Notes: generated from the letters alone by a model not told the origin. Shown: positions 1-9,177, numbered from the stretch's first letter. The stretch: DNA of 64,000 nucleotides from Ectobacillus funiculus (GCF_004138295.1 NZ_SCFM01000020.1:55927-119926); one strand, 5' to 3'. A program made the numbers and translations.

Positions 1-171
1 ATGATGGGCATCAATCTTTTGATTTTTCTATTAACCGCCCTTGTTATAGATTATAAAATTGTGATTTATGCGATAATTTGCCAGCTGTTATCGACTAATA
101 TCATCGATTTTATTTACGCCTTTAAATTTCAAAGAATCGGTCCCTTATCTGCAAATTTACGAAAAAAATGA
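1..171 (+). CDS. C-terminal fragment of a YitT/UPF0750-type membrane protein
   Basis: The reading frame is open from base 1 and ends at TGA 169-171, giving 56 residues whose 5' part lies outside the window. The segment holds a hydrophobic helix (NLLIFLLTALVIDY), a second one ending in a polar stretch, and the pattern 'N-L-L-hydrophobic ... Y-hydrophobic ... S-x-x-I-I-D-F', which resembles the end of the membrane domain in the YitT family (UPF0750; B. subtilis YitE and YitT belong here). The role of the family is not known. It converges on cysC and shares a bidirectional terminator with it. The assignment rests on a short fragment, so it is tentative. Confidence 0.5.
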   Translation: MMGINLLIFLLTALVIDYKIVIYAIICQLLSTNIIDFIYAFKFQRIGPLSANLRKK

Positions 172-200
172 GAAGACCCTGATTAAAGGATCTTCTTTTC
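171..200. terminator. Bidirectional Rho-independent terminator between YitT-like gene and cysC
   Basis: An AGAAGA/TCTTCT stem (171-176 with 191-196), extended by an inner CC/GG pair, is followed by TTTTC on the plus strand and by CATTTTTTT on the minus strand. It sits exactly between two converging stop codons. Confidence 0.7.
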
Positions 201-773
201 TTCTAGAAAGGATATTATTTTTGTTACAGACTGCTCAATTGTTACTTTATGGGTTTCAATGATTACTTCTGGTTTATGCGGAATCTCATAGGGAGAATCA
301 ATTCCCGTAAAATCAGGAATTTCTCCTTTCCTTGCTTTTTTATATAAACCTTTCGGGTCTCGATTTTCACAAACTTGAATAGGACATTTTAAAAAGATCT
401 CAATAAATTCATCTTTTTCAAACATGCTTCGTACTAGATCTCGATCCTCAACAAAAGGAGAGATAAAAGCTGAGGAAACAATTTGACCGCTATCCACAAA
501 TAACTTTGCCACTTCCCCGATTCTGCGGATATTTTCTTTTCGATCCTGGGCGCCAAAACGTAAATCGCTATTTAATCCATGGCGGATATTGTCCCCATCT
601 AAAACATAACTCCTAAAGCCTCGCTTAAACAATTCATGGTCTACTGCATTTGCTAAGGTTGATTTCCCTGATCCCGATAGCCCTGTAAACCAAAGCACAC
701 AGCTTTTATGGCCATTCATAAGCTGCCGGCTTTTTTTGGTGATAGTTGAATGATGCCAAATAATGTTGCTCAT
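183..773 (-). CDS. cysC: Adenylylsulfate kinase (APS kinase)
   Basis: This 196-residue protein phosphorylates adenosine 5'-phosphosulfate (APS) with ATP to give PAPS, the second step of sulfate activation in the cytoplasm. A Walker A loop GLSGSGKS lies at residues 31-38, followed by the family motifs LDGDNIRHGL and 'F-I-S-P-F'. The length is typical. It starts 21 bp after the stop of sat on the same strand, so the two are almost certainly one transcript. The neighbouring sulfonate and TSUP genes suggest the activated sulfur feeds sulfite production as well as cysteine. No reductase (cysH) is present in the window. Confidence 0.95.
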   Translation of the reverse strand: MSNIIWHHSTITKKSRQLMNGHKSCVLWFTGLSGSGKSTLANAVDHELFKRGFRSYVLDGDNIRHGLNSDLRFGAQDRKENIRRIGEVAKLFVDSGQIVSSAFISPFVEDRDLVRSMFEKDEFIEIFLKCPIQVCENRDPKGLYKKARKGEIPDFTGIDSPYEIPHKPEVIIETHKVTIEQSVTKIISFLEEKKIL

Positions 774-794
774 TTCCCCACTTCCTATATCCTT

Positions 795-1949
795 TTAGTT
801 GCTTGTATCGGTCTCTTTCATGCCTTGAATGAGAATTTCCACTACCTCTGGACGACTAAATTCTTTAGGAGGCTGTTCTCCGTTTTTCAACATTTCTCTC
901 ACTTTTGTTCCTGATAAAATAACATGATCCTCCGAATCATGAGGACACGTTTTGGAGGATGCCATATTTTCGCACTTGTTACAATAAAAGCTATGTTCAA
1001 AAAATAATGGTTTAATTCCTAATTCATCTTCTGTAAAATTGTCAAAGATTTTTTGTGCATCATAAGTTCCGTAATAATCGCCTACTCCCGCATGGTCCCT
1101 TCCGACAATAAAGTGCGTACACCCAAAATTTTTACGTACGATTGCATGGAAAATAGCCTCCCTAGGTCCCGCATAGCGCATGGCTGCTGGAAAAACAGAT
1201 AAAAATACGCGGTCCTGCGGATAGTAATTTTTAAGCAAGGCCTGATAGCTTTTCATTCGAATGTCACTTGGAATATCATCTGATTTTGTTTCTCCTACGA
1301 GCGGATTTAAAAACAAACCGTCTACAATTTCTAGGGCTGCTTTTTGAATATATTCATGTGCCCGATGAACAGGATTGCGAGTTTGGAAACCAACGATTGT
1401 ACTCCAACCTAATGTTTTAAACATTTCCCTTGTTTCATGAGGATCTAAGTAATAAGAGGCAAACTTGCTTTTTTTGGGTCTTTTTACAAGAGTAATAGGG
1501 CCGGCTACATACACATCAGATCGGCCAAATAGCTTGCTTACACCTGCGTGGTCCATATCCATCGTTCTATACACCATCTCAGCTTCTACACGCTTATCAG
1601 GCAAAAACTTTTCCTGTACATCCATTACACCATAGATTTTACCTTTGTGAACAAGATTGATCGTTTCACCTATATTAAGTTCTGTCGCTTTCTCATGATC
1701 GACCGCCAATGTAATCGGTAAAGACCAAGGAAGTCCATTTGCCAGTCTCATATTTTGAACAACAGAGTCATAATCTGCTTTCCCCATAAATCCTTCTAAT
1801 GGACTATAACCTCCATTTGCGATTAACTCTAAATCACTTAGCTCTGCATAATCTAGTTCAACTGTAGGTAGTGATAGAGAAAAATCTTCCATAGAATCCA
1901 AGCTCGCTCGATTCACTAATTTTCCGCCATGCGGCATATTTTGGCTCAC
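795..1949 (-). CDS. sat: Sulfate adenylyltransferase (ATP sulfurylase)
   Basis: A 384-residue enzyme that makes APS from ATP and sulfate. The two nucleotide-binding signatures of the family are present: [11 protein letters not shown] near residue 190 and GRDHAGVG near residue 285. A Cys cluster (CNKCEN...CPHD, about residues 325-340) matches the zinc-binding C-terminal part of bacterial homomeric ATP sulfurylases. The start is GTG at 1949, seven bases after GGGGAGG. It lies upstream of cysC in the same transcript; 169 bp separate it from the histidine phosphatase gene before it, enough for a separate promoter. Confidence 0.96.
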   Translation of the reverse strand: MSQNMPHGGKLVNRASLDSMEDFSLSLPTVELDYAELSDLELIANGGYSPLEGFMGKADYDSVVQNMRLANGLPWSLPITLAVDHEKATELNIGETINLVHKGKIYGVMDVQEKFLPDKRVEAEMVYRTMDMDHAGVSKLFGRSDVYVAGPITLVKRPKKSKFASYYLDPHETREMFKTLGWSTIVGFQTRNPVHRAHEYIQKAALEIVDGLFLNPLVGETKSDDIPSDIRMKSYQALLKNYYPQDRVFLSVFPAAMRYAGPREAIFHAIVRKNFGCTHFIVGRDHAGVGDYYGTYDAQKIFDNFTEDELGIKPLFFEHSFYCNKCENMASSKTCPHDSEDHVILSGTKVREMLKNGEQPPKEFSRPEVVEILIQGMKETDTSN

Positions 1950-2118
1950 AGTGTTTCCTCCCCAAACTAACTTTTCTTGGCTTGGTGGCGTCCATACTCT
2001 GTTTGAGAATAATTTGCCTATCAGCCTGTGCGAAAGTTTTCTTCTTTAAAAATACGATTGTTATAGAGAGTGCAACCGGTTTTCCCCATACGTTAACCTG
2101 TTACATCATGCTCCGTTC

Positions 2119-2667
2119 TCATCTCGATTCTTTTCTAGAAGCCATTGATAATGTAATACATTCATTGTTACCAACAGTAACTTTGTTCATATAGTTAACA
2201 TGCCCGTATTGCGAATACGATAGAATCGCTCGGATCCATGAGCCATGCCCAAACACTAACAAATTCTCATAATCCTTATATTTATCTAAAAATAAAACAA
2301 TTCGTTTTTCTAAGTTCTGAATGCTTTCTCCTAAAACCAACTCTTTTGGATTTTCTATCCACTTCTCTCCATATACTTCAATGAGTCTTTCCTTCGGCTG
2401 CCCTTCAAAGGGACCGAAATCTAATTCGTCCAATAAACCTTCTGTTTCTGCTTGATAACCATATAGCTGTGCAGTTTGATGGGTTCGTTTTAATGTACTC
2501 GCTAATACTAAATCAAATGGGAGCAACTTTTTTAGGAGCTGCTGATTCTCAGCAATGCCTTTATGAAAATCCTCTGTAAGCAGGGCCAATTCGATATTTC
2601 TTCTGCCTTGAAGCCATGTTTTCTGATTCCATTTTGTCGGAAGATGTCTAATTAAGGTAATTGGCAT
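2119..2667 (-). CDS. Histidine phosphatase family protein, possible phosphosulfolactate phosphatase
   Basis: A 182-residue member of the phosphoglycerate-mutase-like histidine phosphatases. The catalytic motif reads LIRHLPTKWN (His8; the usual RHG is RHL here), and the second catalytic His is in FGHGSWIRA near residue 142. Its start overlaps the last 16 bases of the phosphosulfolactate synthase gene, which indicates translational coupling. In organisms with the known pathway the step after ComA is catalysed by the unrelated ComB phosphatase, and no ComB is visible here. I infer that this protein may dephosphorylate phosphosulfolactate. Family assignment is firm, substrate is a hypothesis. Confidence 0.85.
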   Translation of the reverse strand: MPITLIRHLPTKWNQKTWLQGRRNIELALLTEDFHKGIAENQQLLKKLLPFDLVLASTLKRTHQTAQLYGYQAETEGLLDELDFGPFEGQPKERLIEVYGEKWIENPKELVLGESIQNLEKRIVLFLDKYKDYENLLVFGHGSWIRAILSYSQYGHVNYMNKVTVGNNECITLSMASRKESR

Positions 2668-3419
2668 TCGTGTTCCTCCAAATAAAATGTTTCACTTCTC
2701 AATCCGCAGCGTTGAGCCTCTAACGCTAATACATCCTGTAATTTCACATTTGCTAAATTCACGTTTGGACCAACTTCTCTAATAAAATACATTTGGTGTT
2801 TAGAGGTAGGGGCTTCGAAGATGATTTTTTTACTATCGATTGCTTGGATTAATTGTTGGATCAAATCAGATTTAATACTGCCGCATTTTTCATAAATACC
2901 GGCAGTACCTGAATCCCTGCCTTCTGTAAGAACATAATCGCATCCTGCGTCTAAAAAAAGCTGTATCTCTTCCACCCATTCAGAAATGGACATTTCCTGA
3001 TTTGGATCCTTTGAGCCAACCTCCCCTACCACATGAAAATCTTTTTTAAAATGAGAAACAAGCTGAAGGCGTTCCTGAAGAGGTATGTCTAACGTTCCAT
3101 TTGAAATTTCCACCCATTCAATTCCCAGCTCGCGCAAATACGTTAGGTATTCGGGAATTTTATTTTGATAATAGCATTTTTCAAAAAGTGTTCCCCCGCA
3201 ATATGGTGTAATATGATGTTCCTTGTACAAATCAATTTTTTTCTTTAAATTGGGAGTCACATAGGCCGAGCCAATTGCGATTTTGGCAATATCAATAATA
3301 TGACTGTAATCGGACAAAATATTTTTCAGTTCTCCCATAGATACTCCGAAATCGGCAACTGAAGTCAAGCCATATGTTCTAGTTCTTGTTGTCCTCTTCG
3401 GCAATCGTAAAAAATCCAT
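2652..3419 (-). CDS. comA: Phosphosulfolactate synthase (ComA/YitD family)
   Basis: About 255 residues forming a TIM-barrel enzyme that adds sulfite to phosphoenolpyruvate to give (R)-2-phospho-3-sulfolactate. Family motifs include YGLTSVADFG, 'KIAIGSAYV', 'TPYCGGTLFE', VEISNGT, VVGEVGSKDP and 'EGRDSGTAGIYE'. In B. subtilis the orthologue YitD works in sporulation-linked 3-sulfolactate synthesis. I chose ATG 3419, nine bases after AAGGAGG; a TTG three bases earlier is also possible. It heads a coupled pair with the histidine phosphatase. The upstream region holds two tandem copies of the dispersed repeat. Confidence 0.92.
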   Translation of the reverse strand: MDFLRLPKRTTRTRTYGLTSVADFGVSMGELKNILSDYSHIIDIAKIAIGSAYVTPNLKKKIDLYKEHHITPYCGGTLFEKCYYQNKIPEYLTYLRELGIEWVEISNGTLDIPLQERLQLVSHFKKDFHVVGEVGSKDPNQEMSISEWVEEIQLFLDAGCDYVLTEGRDSGTAGIYEKCGSIKSDLIQQLIQAIDSKKIIFEAPTSKHQMYFIREVGPNVNLANVKLQDVLALEAQRCGLRSETFYLEEHECQLP

Positions 3420-3439
3420 CAAAAAACTCCTCCTTGTTT

Positions 3440-3573
3440 ACACTGCAGGAAAGTATAAATTTCCAGCTAGAAGCCATTCGACGTAGCCGGAGGTTTTAGG
3501 AATACAGTATAAGGGCAACTACGCCTCTGTCTTCGCCCAAAAGTAGGGCTCGCCAATCGGCGAGTTTTCTTTA
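3440..3573 (+). repeat. Dispersed ~135-bp repeat, copy 1 (plus orientation)
   Basis: The copy runs from ACACTGCAGG to the T-rich tail at 3565-3573. Its left half is an imperfect inverted repeat (an end-type ACTGNAAGAAAGTATAAATTT arm against AAATTTTAGGAATACAGT-type arm), and its right half ends in the stem CTCGCC/GGCGAG with loop AATC (3549-3564) followed by TTTTCTTT. It lies in the divergent promoter region of comA and the MFS gene. Confidence 0.9.
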
Positions 3574-3706
3574 CACTGTAAGAAAGTATAAATTTCTAGT
3601 TAGAGGTGAATTCGACGTAGCCGGAAATTTTAGGAATACAGTGTAAGTGCAACTACGCCTCTGTCTTCGCCCAAGATCAGGGCTCGCCAATCGGCGAGTT
3701 TTCTTT
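3574..3706 (+). repeat. Dispersed ~135-bp repeat, copy 2 (tandem with copy 1)
   Basis: A second full copy directly abuts copy 1 in the same orientation. It has the terminator-like stem at 3683-3698 followed by TTTTCTTT. The left arm ends in TACAGTGTAAG, which pairs with TTACACTGTAAG at the start of the copy. Confidence 0.9.
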
Positions 3707-3844
3707 ACGATACATTATTCAAAAATTGGGTGAATGTGTAAATATTAGGCGTTTTTCTTATAAATTGGGTGTTTGCCTTGTATAAACTATTATCTTCCTT
3801 CAAACAATAGAAAAGCTAATTCCAACAGTTAGGGGGTACATGCA
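3707..3844. other. Remaining intergenic region upstream of the MFS gene
   Basis: AT-rich, about 140 bp. Apart from the ribosome site AGGGGGT before the TTG start of the MFS gene, no clear consensus promoter or operator could be recognised by eye. Confidence 0.4.
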
Positions 3845-5092
3845 TTGCCAAAGCATAAGCATAAAGGCATGACGATTTTTGCTATCGGTTCAATCCCGAT
3901 GATCCTTGTTTTGGGTAATTCGATGTTGATTCCAGTTCTTCCGGAAATGAAAACAGAACTCGGTATTTCTCATTTCAAAGTCAGCCTAATTATTTCAGTA
4001 TTTTCGATTGCCGCTGCAATATCCATTCCTGTTTTAGGATATTTATCTGACCGTTTTTCACGGAAGGCTGTGATTATCCCATCCCTCATTTTATATGGGA
4101 GCGGCGGGCTTCTGGCAGGTGCAGCCGCTGCATGGTTTTCTAATGCCTATATGTGGATTATTGTAGGTAGGGTTTTGCAAGGGGCTGGAGCTGCTGGAAC
4201 AGCACCGATTGCAATGGCATTAACAGGAGATTTATTTAAGGGAGGAGAACAAAGCCGTGTTTTAGGCTTAGTTGAGGCTTCTAACGGCTTCGGAAAAGTT
4301 ATTAGTCCCATTATCGGTTCTCTATTAGCTATTCTCTTCTGGTATGCTGCATTTTTTGCTTTCCCAATTTTCTGTTTAATTTCTGTCCTATTAACAATAT
4401 TTTTTGTTAAGGAGAAAAAGGAAAAACATGCACAGCATACACCTGTAGGGAAATATACAAAAGGTCTTATATCTGTTTTTAAAACCGAAGGGCGTTGGTT
4501 ATTTGCTGCCTATTTGACCGGTGCAACTTGCTTATTTACTTTATTTGGAATATTGTTTTATATTTCCAATATCCTTGAAAAGGATCATGGCATTAACGGT
4601 GTCTTAAAAGGGTGTATCTTGGCTATTCCTCTTTTATTTATGACAACTACTTCGTATATAACCGGCAGTAAAATTGGAAAAAGAATGTCCCTAATGAAAA
4701 CCTTGATTATTTTGGGTTTGCTGCTTATGACTGCTTCTTTTTCCGCACTAGTGTTGTTTAAAAATTTAATTCCTTTTTTTAGCGTGCTTGTGATTAGCAG
4801 TATCGGCACCGGGCTTGTACTTCCTTGTATTAACAGCTTTATTACCGGTTCAGTTCCTGCTGATCGAAGAGGCTTCGTGACAGCTTTATACGGATCTGTT
4901 CGATTTTTAGGAGTTGCCATCGGTCCTCCTATTTACAGCGCTTTAATGGCATGGTCTCGCACAGGCATGTTCCTCGTAACGGCTGGCCTTACATTATTTG
5001 CTGGCTTGCTCTGTATGATGCTCATCCATATAAAGAAGAAGGATCCATCGAAAGAAAGTGATACTCTGTTTGAGAAATTACAGCTTACATAA
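3845..5092 (+). CDS. MFS transporter (12 TM, YitG-like)
   Basis: A 415-residue major facilitator with the motif A-like loop '[10 protein letters not shown]' between the second and third helices and about twelve hydrophobic segments. It starts at TTG 3845, eight bases after AGGGGGT. In B. subtilis the yitD region also contains an MFS gene (yitG), so a role in exporting a sulfonate or another spore-related solute is possible, but the substrate cannot be read from the sequence. It is followed after 14 bp by the YIEGIA pair, which suggests one transcript. Confidence 0.85.
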   Translation: MPKHKHKGMTIFAIGSIPMILVLGNSMLIPVLPEMKTELGISHFKVSLIISVFSIAAAISIPVLGYLSDRFSRKAVIIPSLILYGSGGLLAGAAAAWFSNAYMWIIVGRVLQGAGAAGTAPIAMALTGDLFKGGEQSRVLGLVEASNGFGKVISPIIGSLLAILFWYAAFFAFPIFCLISVLLTIFFVKEKKEKHAQHTPVGKYTKGLISVFKTEGRWLFAAYLTGATCLFTLFGILFYISNILEKDHGINGVLKGCILAIPLLFMTTTSYITGSKIGKRMSLMKTLIILGLLLMTASFSALVLFKNLIPFFSVLVISSIGTGLVLPCINSFITGSVPADRRGFVTALYGSVRFLGVAIGPPIYSALMAWSRTGMFLVTAGLTLFAGLLCMMLIHIKKKDPSKESDTLFEKLQLT

Positions 5093-5106
5093 AGGAGTAG
5101 ATCGAA

Positions 5107-5388
5107 TTGCAAATTTATTTTTCGCCAGAGGTAATAACTCCGGAATATCAGGTTTTAAATGTAGTGGATACAACGAACAAAGGTGTAGGAAACGTAGCTT
5201 TTTTATTTGGTGAAAAAAAGCTGTATGTCTATGGAATTTTAGAAGCAGAGGAAGTAGGGGCAGATTTTAAAGATTTAGTTACTCCTTATTTGAAGGGGTT
5301 AGCTAAAGCAAATCCTGGTGTAGATATTTTTTCTTGCTTGTATGTAGGCGGTAGAAAAATAAAGCTGCATGAGGAAAACGAAGAATAA
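5107..5388 (+). CDS. Small partner of YIEGIA protein ('capping complex subunit' type)
   Basis: A 93-residue soluble protein starting at TTG 5107, nine bases after AAAGGAG. Its position directly before a YIEGIA-domain gene and its length match the small partner that accompanies YIEGIA proteins in spore formers. There is no signal peptide or membrane segment; the C-terminus is acidic. The biochemical role is not known. It sits between the MFS gene (14 bp upstream) and the YIEGIA gene (22 bp downstream by the preferred start). Confidence 0.6.
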   Translation: MQIYFSPEVITPEYQVLNVVDTTNKGVGNVAFLFGEKKLYVYGILEAEEVGADFKDLVTPYLKGLAKANPGVDIFSCLYVGGRKIKLHEENEE

Positions 5389-5410
5389 ATTCCTTTCTTG
5401 GAGTGAATCA

Positions 5411-6322
5411 ATGAACGCACAATGGATTTCTCATGAACATATCGTCATGATTGTTACAGCTATTATTGTTGGTACACTAGCTAGAATTCTTAATATTAAA
5501 GAGGATTTTCGGCAATACCCGAGTTATCCAAATGGCTATATGATTCATCTTGTAACGGGCTTTATCGCTGCTGCCCTAGGAGCAGTTGCGATCCCCGCCC
5601 TGATGACAAAGAACTTTATAGCTGTTACATTCTTATCCCTTGCAATCCAACAATTTAGAGATGTACGAAAATCAGAAAGAGATAGTTTGAAGGATTTAGA
5701 AAAAATTGAATACACGTATCGCGGGGAGGCCTACATTGACGGCATTGCGAAAACCTTCGAAGCCCGAAATTATCTCTCCTTAATTGTTTCGCTGGCAACC
5801 GCAATCACCATCCAATTGATAGATACGAATAACGATTGGCTGCATGTGTTAGCCGGAGCATTGGTGGGCTTCATCGTTTTGTATATTCTGAAGAGATTCT
5901 CCAAGGGGAAAACCATCGGAGATATTGCCGAAGTGGAACAAGGAACGATTGAAATTAAGGACACCGAGCTTTTTGTAGATGGAGTCTTTGTATCAAATCT
6001 TTTAGGTACAGAACACACATCCAATAGATTTGAGAAGGAAGGACTAGCTGTTATTATTACTCCCCATGAGGAGCGTTTTCGGATAGCCTTGGATCATTTT
6101 GGCCAGAGACAGGCGGCTCTGTTTGAAGCAACGAAAGCAATAGGTCTGAAGCGATACCACTTTACAAGAAGGGATTTTGAAAAAGGAAGATTCATTATTG
6201 CTCTGATCCCTATTATCAAGGACCGGGATCGTCTAATTGAAGCAGTCAAGAAAACGCCATTGCTCGAAAGCGTCAAGAAAAGCAAATCTATCATGAATAC
6301 GAACTTGGTGGGCAAAGAATAA
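5411..6322 (+). CDS. YIEGIA-domain membrane protein
   Basis: About 303 residues with an N-terminal membrane domain of four to five hydrophobic helices and a soluble C-terminal domain of about 130 residues. The diagnostic loop reads YIDGIAKTFEARNY near residue 105. I prefer ATG 5411, seven bases after GGAG, over an ATG at 5369 that overlaps the previous gene and lacks a ribosome site. YIEGIA proteins occur in spore formers; their function is not established. Its neighbours here (SpoVAF-like, sulfolactate synthase) support a spore context. Confidence 0.8.
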   Translation: MNAQWISHEHIVMIVTAIIVGTLARILNIKEDFRQYPSYPNGYMIHLVTGFIAAALGAVAIPALMTKNFIAVTFLSLAIQQFRDVRKSERDSLKDLEKIEYTYRGEAYIDGIAKTFEARNYLSLIVSLATAITIQLIDTNNDWLHVLAGALVGFIVLYILKRFSKGKTIGDIAEVEQGTIEIKDTELFVDGVFVSNLLGTEHTSNRFEKEGLAVIITPHEERFRIALDHFGQRQAALFEATKAIGLKRYHFTRRDFEKGRFIIALIPIIKDRDRLIEAVKKTPLLESVKKSKSIMNTNLVGKE

Positions 6323-6364
6323 CTACAATGAAGGTCCGGTCAGCAGCCGGGCTTATTCACGCTT

Positions 6365-6490
6365 TTAGAAGGATAAAGTTCCAGCTAGAAGCGAATTCAA
6401 CGTAGTCGAAAATTTTAGCAATACAGTATAAGTAGGGCTACGTCCCAGTCTTCGCCCCGGGGGCAGAACTCGCCAATCGGCGAGTTTTCT
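6365..6490 (+). repeat. Dispersed ~135-bp repeat, copy 3 (plus orientation)
   Basis: Starts in a diverged left arm (AAGTTCCAGCTAGAAG) and ends with the CTCGCC AATC GGCGAG stem and TTTTCT. It lies 3' of the YIEGIA gene in the orientation in which its hairpin could terminate that transcript. Confidence 0.85.
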
Positions 6491-6784
6491 GCAGCATAAA
6501 TACGGTAGCAAACTGCATTCTTATACAATTAGCGGAATTGGCCATATAACAAGAAACGTGAAAGTGATTTGGAAAAATGGACAAATAAAAATCAGTCTGC
6601 ATCCCCCCTGCTCACTGGAGGATCTTTAAAGGAACTTACCCCTTCTGCGAATGCTATGGATTACGGCAGCCTATTGATTTAGAGCATATACCCTTAGTGG
6701 AGTCTGTAACAAGGCGCATAACCATTTCATAAATTGTCGATATGAATTTACTTTTTATAAAGCTATGTTTGGAGTGTGCATCGA
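6491..6784. other. Intergenic region with possible decayed coding sequence
   Basis: About 290 bp between the repeat and the TSUP gene. Short open stretches in two frames (about 6510-6627 and 6612-6680) look coding-like but have no start, ribosome site or recognisable family. The last part carries the TTTGGAG ribosome site of the TSUP gene. Nothing else was recognised. Confidence 0.3.
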
Positions 6785-7549
6785 ATGAGCATTGGCATCA
6801 TTGTCATGGGGCTTTTAGTCGGTTTCTTAGTCGGACTAACAGGTGTGGGAGGTGCGTCTTTGTTAACTCCTGTTTTAGTATTAATCGGAATCAGTCCCTC
6901 TATTGCTGTGGGAACGGATCTTGTTTATAATTCCATCACGAAATTTTTCGGTTCTATGCAGCATTGGAGACAAAAAACGATTGATTTTACACTAGTAAAA
7001 TATCTTGCAATCGGAAGTATTCCAAGTGCAATTTGTGCAGTTGGAGTTCTTCATTTATTTGACTCTTTTTTTCATAATCAGGAGCTAATCATTAGACATG
7101 CATTAGGATACGTTTTGATTATAGTAGCCTTAATGACATTAGTTAAAACGTTCCTTAAGGAGCAATTTGAATGGAATGGTGTTCAAATGAAGCCCATACA
7201 TGAAAAAAAGCGGTTAACCATTGCAATTGGGGCAATTGGCGGATTTGTTGTCGGTTTGACCTCAATTGGTTCGGGCTCATTATTTGCTCTAGCTATGCTT
7301 TATCTTTATAAAATGAACCCTTCAAAATTAGTGGGAACAGATATTGCCCATGCTTTTCTGCTAGCCACTTCAGCAGGGATTGTACATGCTGGAATTGGTA
7401 ATGTCGATTATGTATTAATGTTTAATCTGTTGTTAGGATCTATACCAGGTGTGATGCTAGGAAGCGCCTTATCATCAAAGCTCCCTACAAAGCCTTTAAG
7501 AGCCATTATGGCCGTAATTATCTTAATTAGCGGATTTAAGCTCATATAA
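6785..7549 (+). CDS. TSUP (TauE/SafE) family anion exporter
   Basis: About 254 residues with eight or so hydrophobic helices and the duplicated family motif: GLTGVGGASLLTP near the N-terminus and GLTSIGSGSLFA in the second half. The family moves sulfite, sulfonates or related organic anions across the membrane. ATG 6785 is preferred, ten bases after TTTGGAG; an in-frame GTG nine bases earlier touches the ribosome site. Nearby sat, cysC and phosphosulfolactate synthase make sulfite or sulfolactate a reasonable substrate guess. It appears to be transcribed alone. Confidence 0.88.
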   Translation: MSIGIIVMGLLVGFLVGLTGVGGASLLTPVLVLIGISPSIAVGTDLVYNSITKFFGSMQHWRQKTIDFTLVKYLAIGSIPSAICAVGVLHLFDSFFHNQELIIRHALGYVLIIVALMTLVKTFLKEQFEWNGVQMKPIHEKKRLTIAIGAIGGFVVGLTSIGSGSLFALAMLYLYKMNPSKLVGTDIAHAFLLATSAGIVHAGIGNVDYVLMFNLLLGSIPGVMLGSALSSKLPTKPLRAIMAVIILISGFKLI

Positions 7550-7713
7550 ATTGAGTGCACTTCATAAAAAGTTATCCGGCTGCAAAGAATCTAGATTTCT
7601 TCGGATATAGAATGTAAGAAGATAGTATTATTTTTCACCTCGGTGTCAATTATAAAAATAACCATTCGGAAATATATGGTAATAATTTAGGCTGATTGTC
7701 TTCGAGGTGAACC

Positions 7714-9177
7714 ATGGAAAAAACAACACGAAAAAAGCGAGTAAACAGTAACATCGACGAAAATATAAACTATTTACGCAAGGAGCTTGGTGTTGGAAAA
7801 AGCTTCGATATCATTCATTTAGATATGGAGTATGCCGAAAAACGAATGGCGATGTTTCTTGTAGATGGTCTAGTAAAAGATGATATCCTGCATCTTTTAA
7901 TGAAATTTTTGGCAAATGTAAAAAAAGAGGACCTCGAAAAGGATGTATTAAAAAAACTTCTTAAAACGTATATCCCTTATGTAGAGGTCGATACGATAGA
8001 CGACTTAAACAAAGTGGTTGATACGGTATTATCAGGTCCGACAGCACTTCTCGTAGATGGCATCGATGAAATTATTTTAATAGATGCGCGTACATATCCT
8101 GTCCGTGGACCAGCAGAGCCAGACACAGAAAGAGTCGTCAGAGGCTCTAGAGACGGTTTTGTTGAGACTATTGTTTTTAATACCGCCTTAACAAGAAGAA
8201 GAGTACGAGACCGCACTTTAAGAATGGAGTTTATGCAGCTTGGACGCCGGTCGAAGACGGATATTGTTATCTGTTATATTGGGGATATTGCTGATCCCTC
8301 AATGGTAGAAAACCTAAAGGAAATGTTATCTAAAATAGATACTGACGGATTACCGATGGCTGAAAAAACAATTGATGAATATATTTCAGGGGATTATTGG
8401 AACCCTTTTCCGGTCATTAGATATACGGAACGTCCCGATACAACAGCGGCTCATCTGTTTGAAGGACATGTGTGTATTTTCGTTGACGGCTCCCCATCTG
8501 CCATCATTACACCTGTAACCTTCTGGCATCATTTGCAGCATGCTGAGGAATACCGAAATAAACCGTTATCTGGGGCATATCTGCGAATTGTCCGTTATCT
8601 CGCGGTATTGGGTTCCATCTTTTTAATGCCGCTCTGGTATTTATTTAATATTGAACCAGGCCTTTTACCTGCAGGCCTTGATTTTATCGGTCCTAATAAG
8701 GAGGGGCAGGTGCCTTTACTTCTGCAATTTTTATTGATCGAAGTCGGAATAGACATGCTGCGGATGGCCACCATTCATACACCGACATCGCTTGCAACTG
8801 CACTTGGGCTTGTCGCGGCTTTAATGATTGGACAAGTTGCTGTCGAGGTTGGCTTATTTACAAACGAAGTAATCTTATACTTTTCAATTGCAGCAATTGG
8901 CACATTTGCTACACCAAGCTATGAATTAAGCCTGGCAAACCGGCTTGCTCGCATTGCTTTATTGCTGATAACCGCCGTATTCCATACATCCGGCTATGTG
9001 ATTAGTGCCACTTTATTTATTATTATGCTGGCTAGGATGCAATCCTTTGGGGTTCCATACCTTTGGCCATTTATTCCATTTAGTTACCGCCCATTTCGCG
9101 ATGTGCTTGTGCGGGCACCTATCCCATTAAAAAACCGGCGCCCGCGTATTTTGCATCCTCAAGATCCAGATAGATAA
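7714..9177 (+). CDS. SpoVAF-like GerA-family spore membrane protein
   Basis: 487 residues with an N-terminal soluble domain (about 1-290) containing the family stretch 'PVRGPAEPDTERVVRGSRDGFVE' and a C-terminal membrane domain of four to five helices. It resembles GerAA proteins and in particular SpoVAF, which is shorter at the N-terminus than GerAA and is normally in the spoVA operon. GerA-family A subunits form nutrient-gated channels in the spore inner membrane. Here no spoVA genes and no B or C subunits accompany it, so it is an orphan copy. Start ATG 7714 follows GAGGTG. Confidence 0.85.
   Translation: MEKTTRKKRVNSNIDENINYLRKELGVGKSFDIIHLDMEYAEKRMAMFLVDGLVKDDILHLLMKFLANVKKEDLEKDVLKKLLKTYIPYVEVDTIDDLNKVVDTVLSGPTALLVDGIDEIILIDARTYPVRGPAEPDTERVVRGSRDGFVETIVFNTALTRRRVRDRTLRMEFMQLGRRSKTDIVICYIGDIADPSMVENLKEMLSKIDTDGLPMAEKTIDEYISGDYWNPFPVIRYTERPDTTAAHLFEGHVCIFVDGSPSAIITPVTFWHHLQHAEEYRNKPLSGAYLRIVRYLAVLGSIFLMPLWYLFNIEPGLLPAGLDFIGPNKEGQVPLLLQFLLIEVGIDMLRMATIHTPTSLATALGLVAALMIGQVAVEVGLFTNEVILYFSIAAIGTFATPSYELSLANRLARIALLLITAVFHTSGYVISATLFIIMLARMQSFGVPYLWPFIPFSYRPFRDVLVRAPIPLKNRRPRILHPQDPDR

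Noticed and set aside
1950..2118. Possible SAM riboswitch upstream of sat
   Set aside because: No S-box core or paired stems with terminator were visible in the 169-bp gap.
1982..2194. Plus-strand ORF of 70 codons across the sat/phosphatase gap
   Set aside because: No ribosome site; it overlaps the end of the histidine phosphatase gene on the other strand and its product resembles no family.
3440..3706. CRISPR-like interpretation of tandem repeats
   Set aside because: Only two copies of a long element in direct contact, without spacers, and no cas genes.
6510..6680. Open stretches suggesting a broken gene upstream of the TSUP gene
   Set aside because: Two short frames without start, motif or homologous feature; not enough to call a pseudogene.
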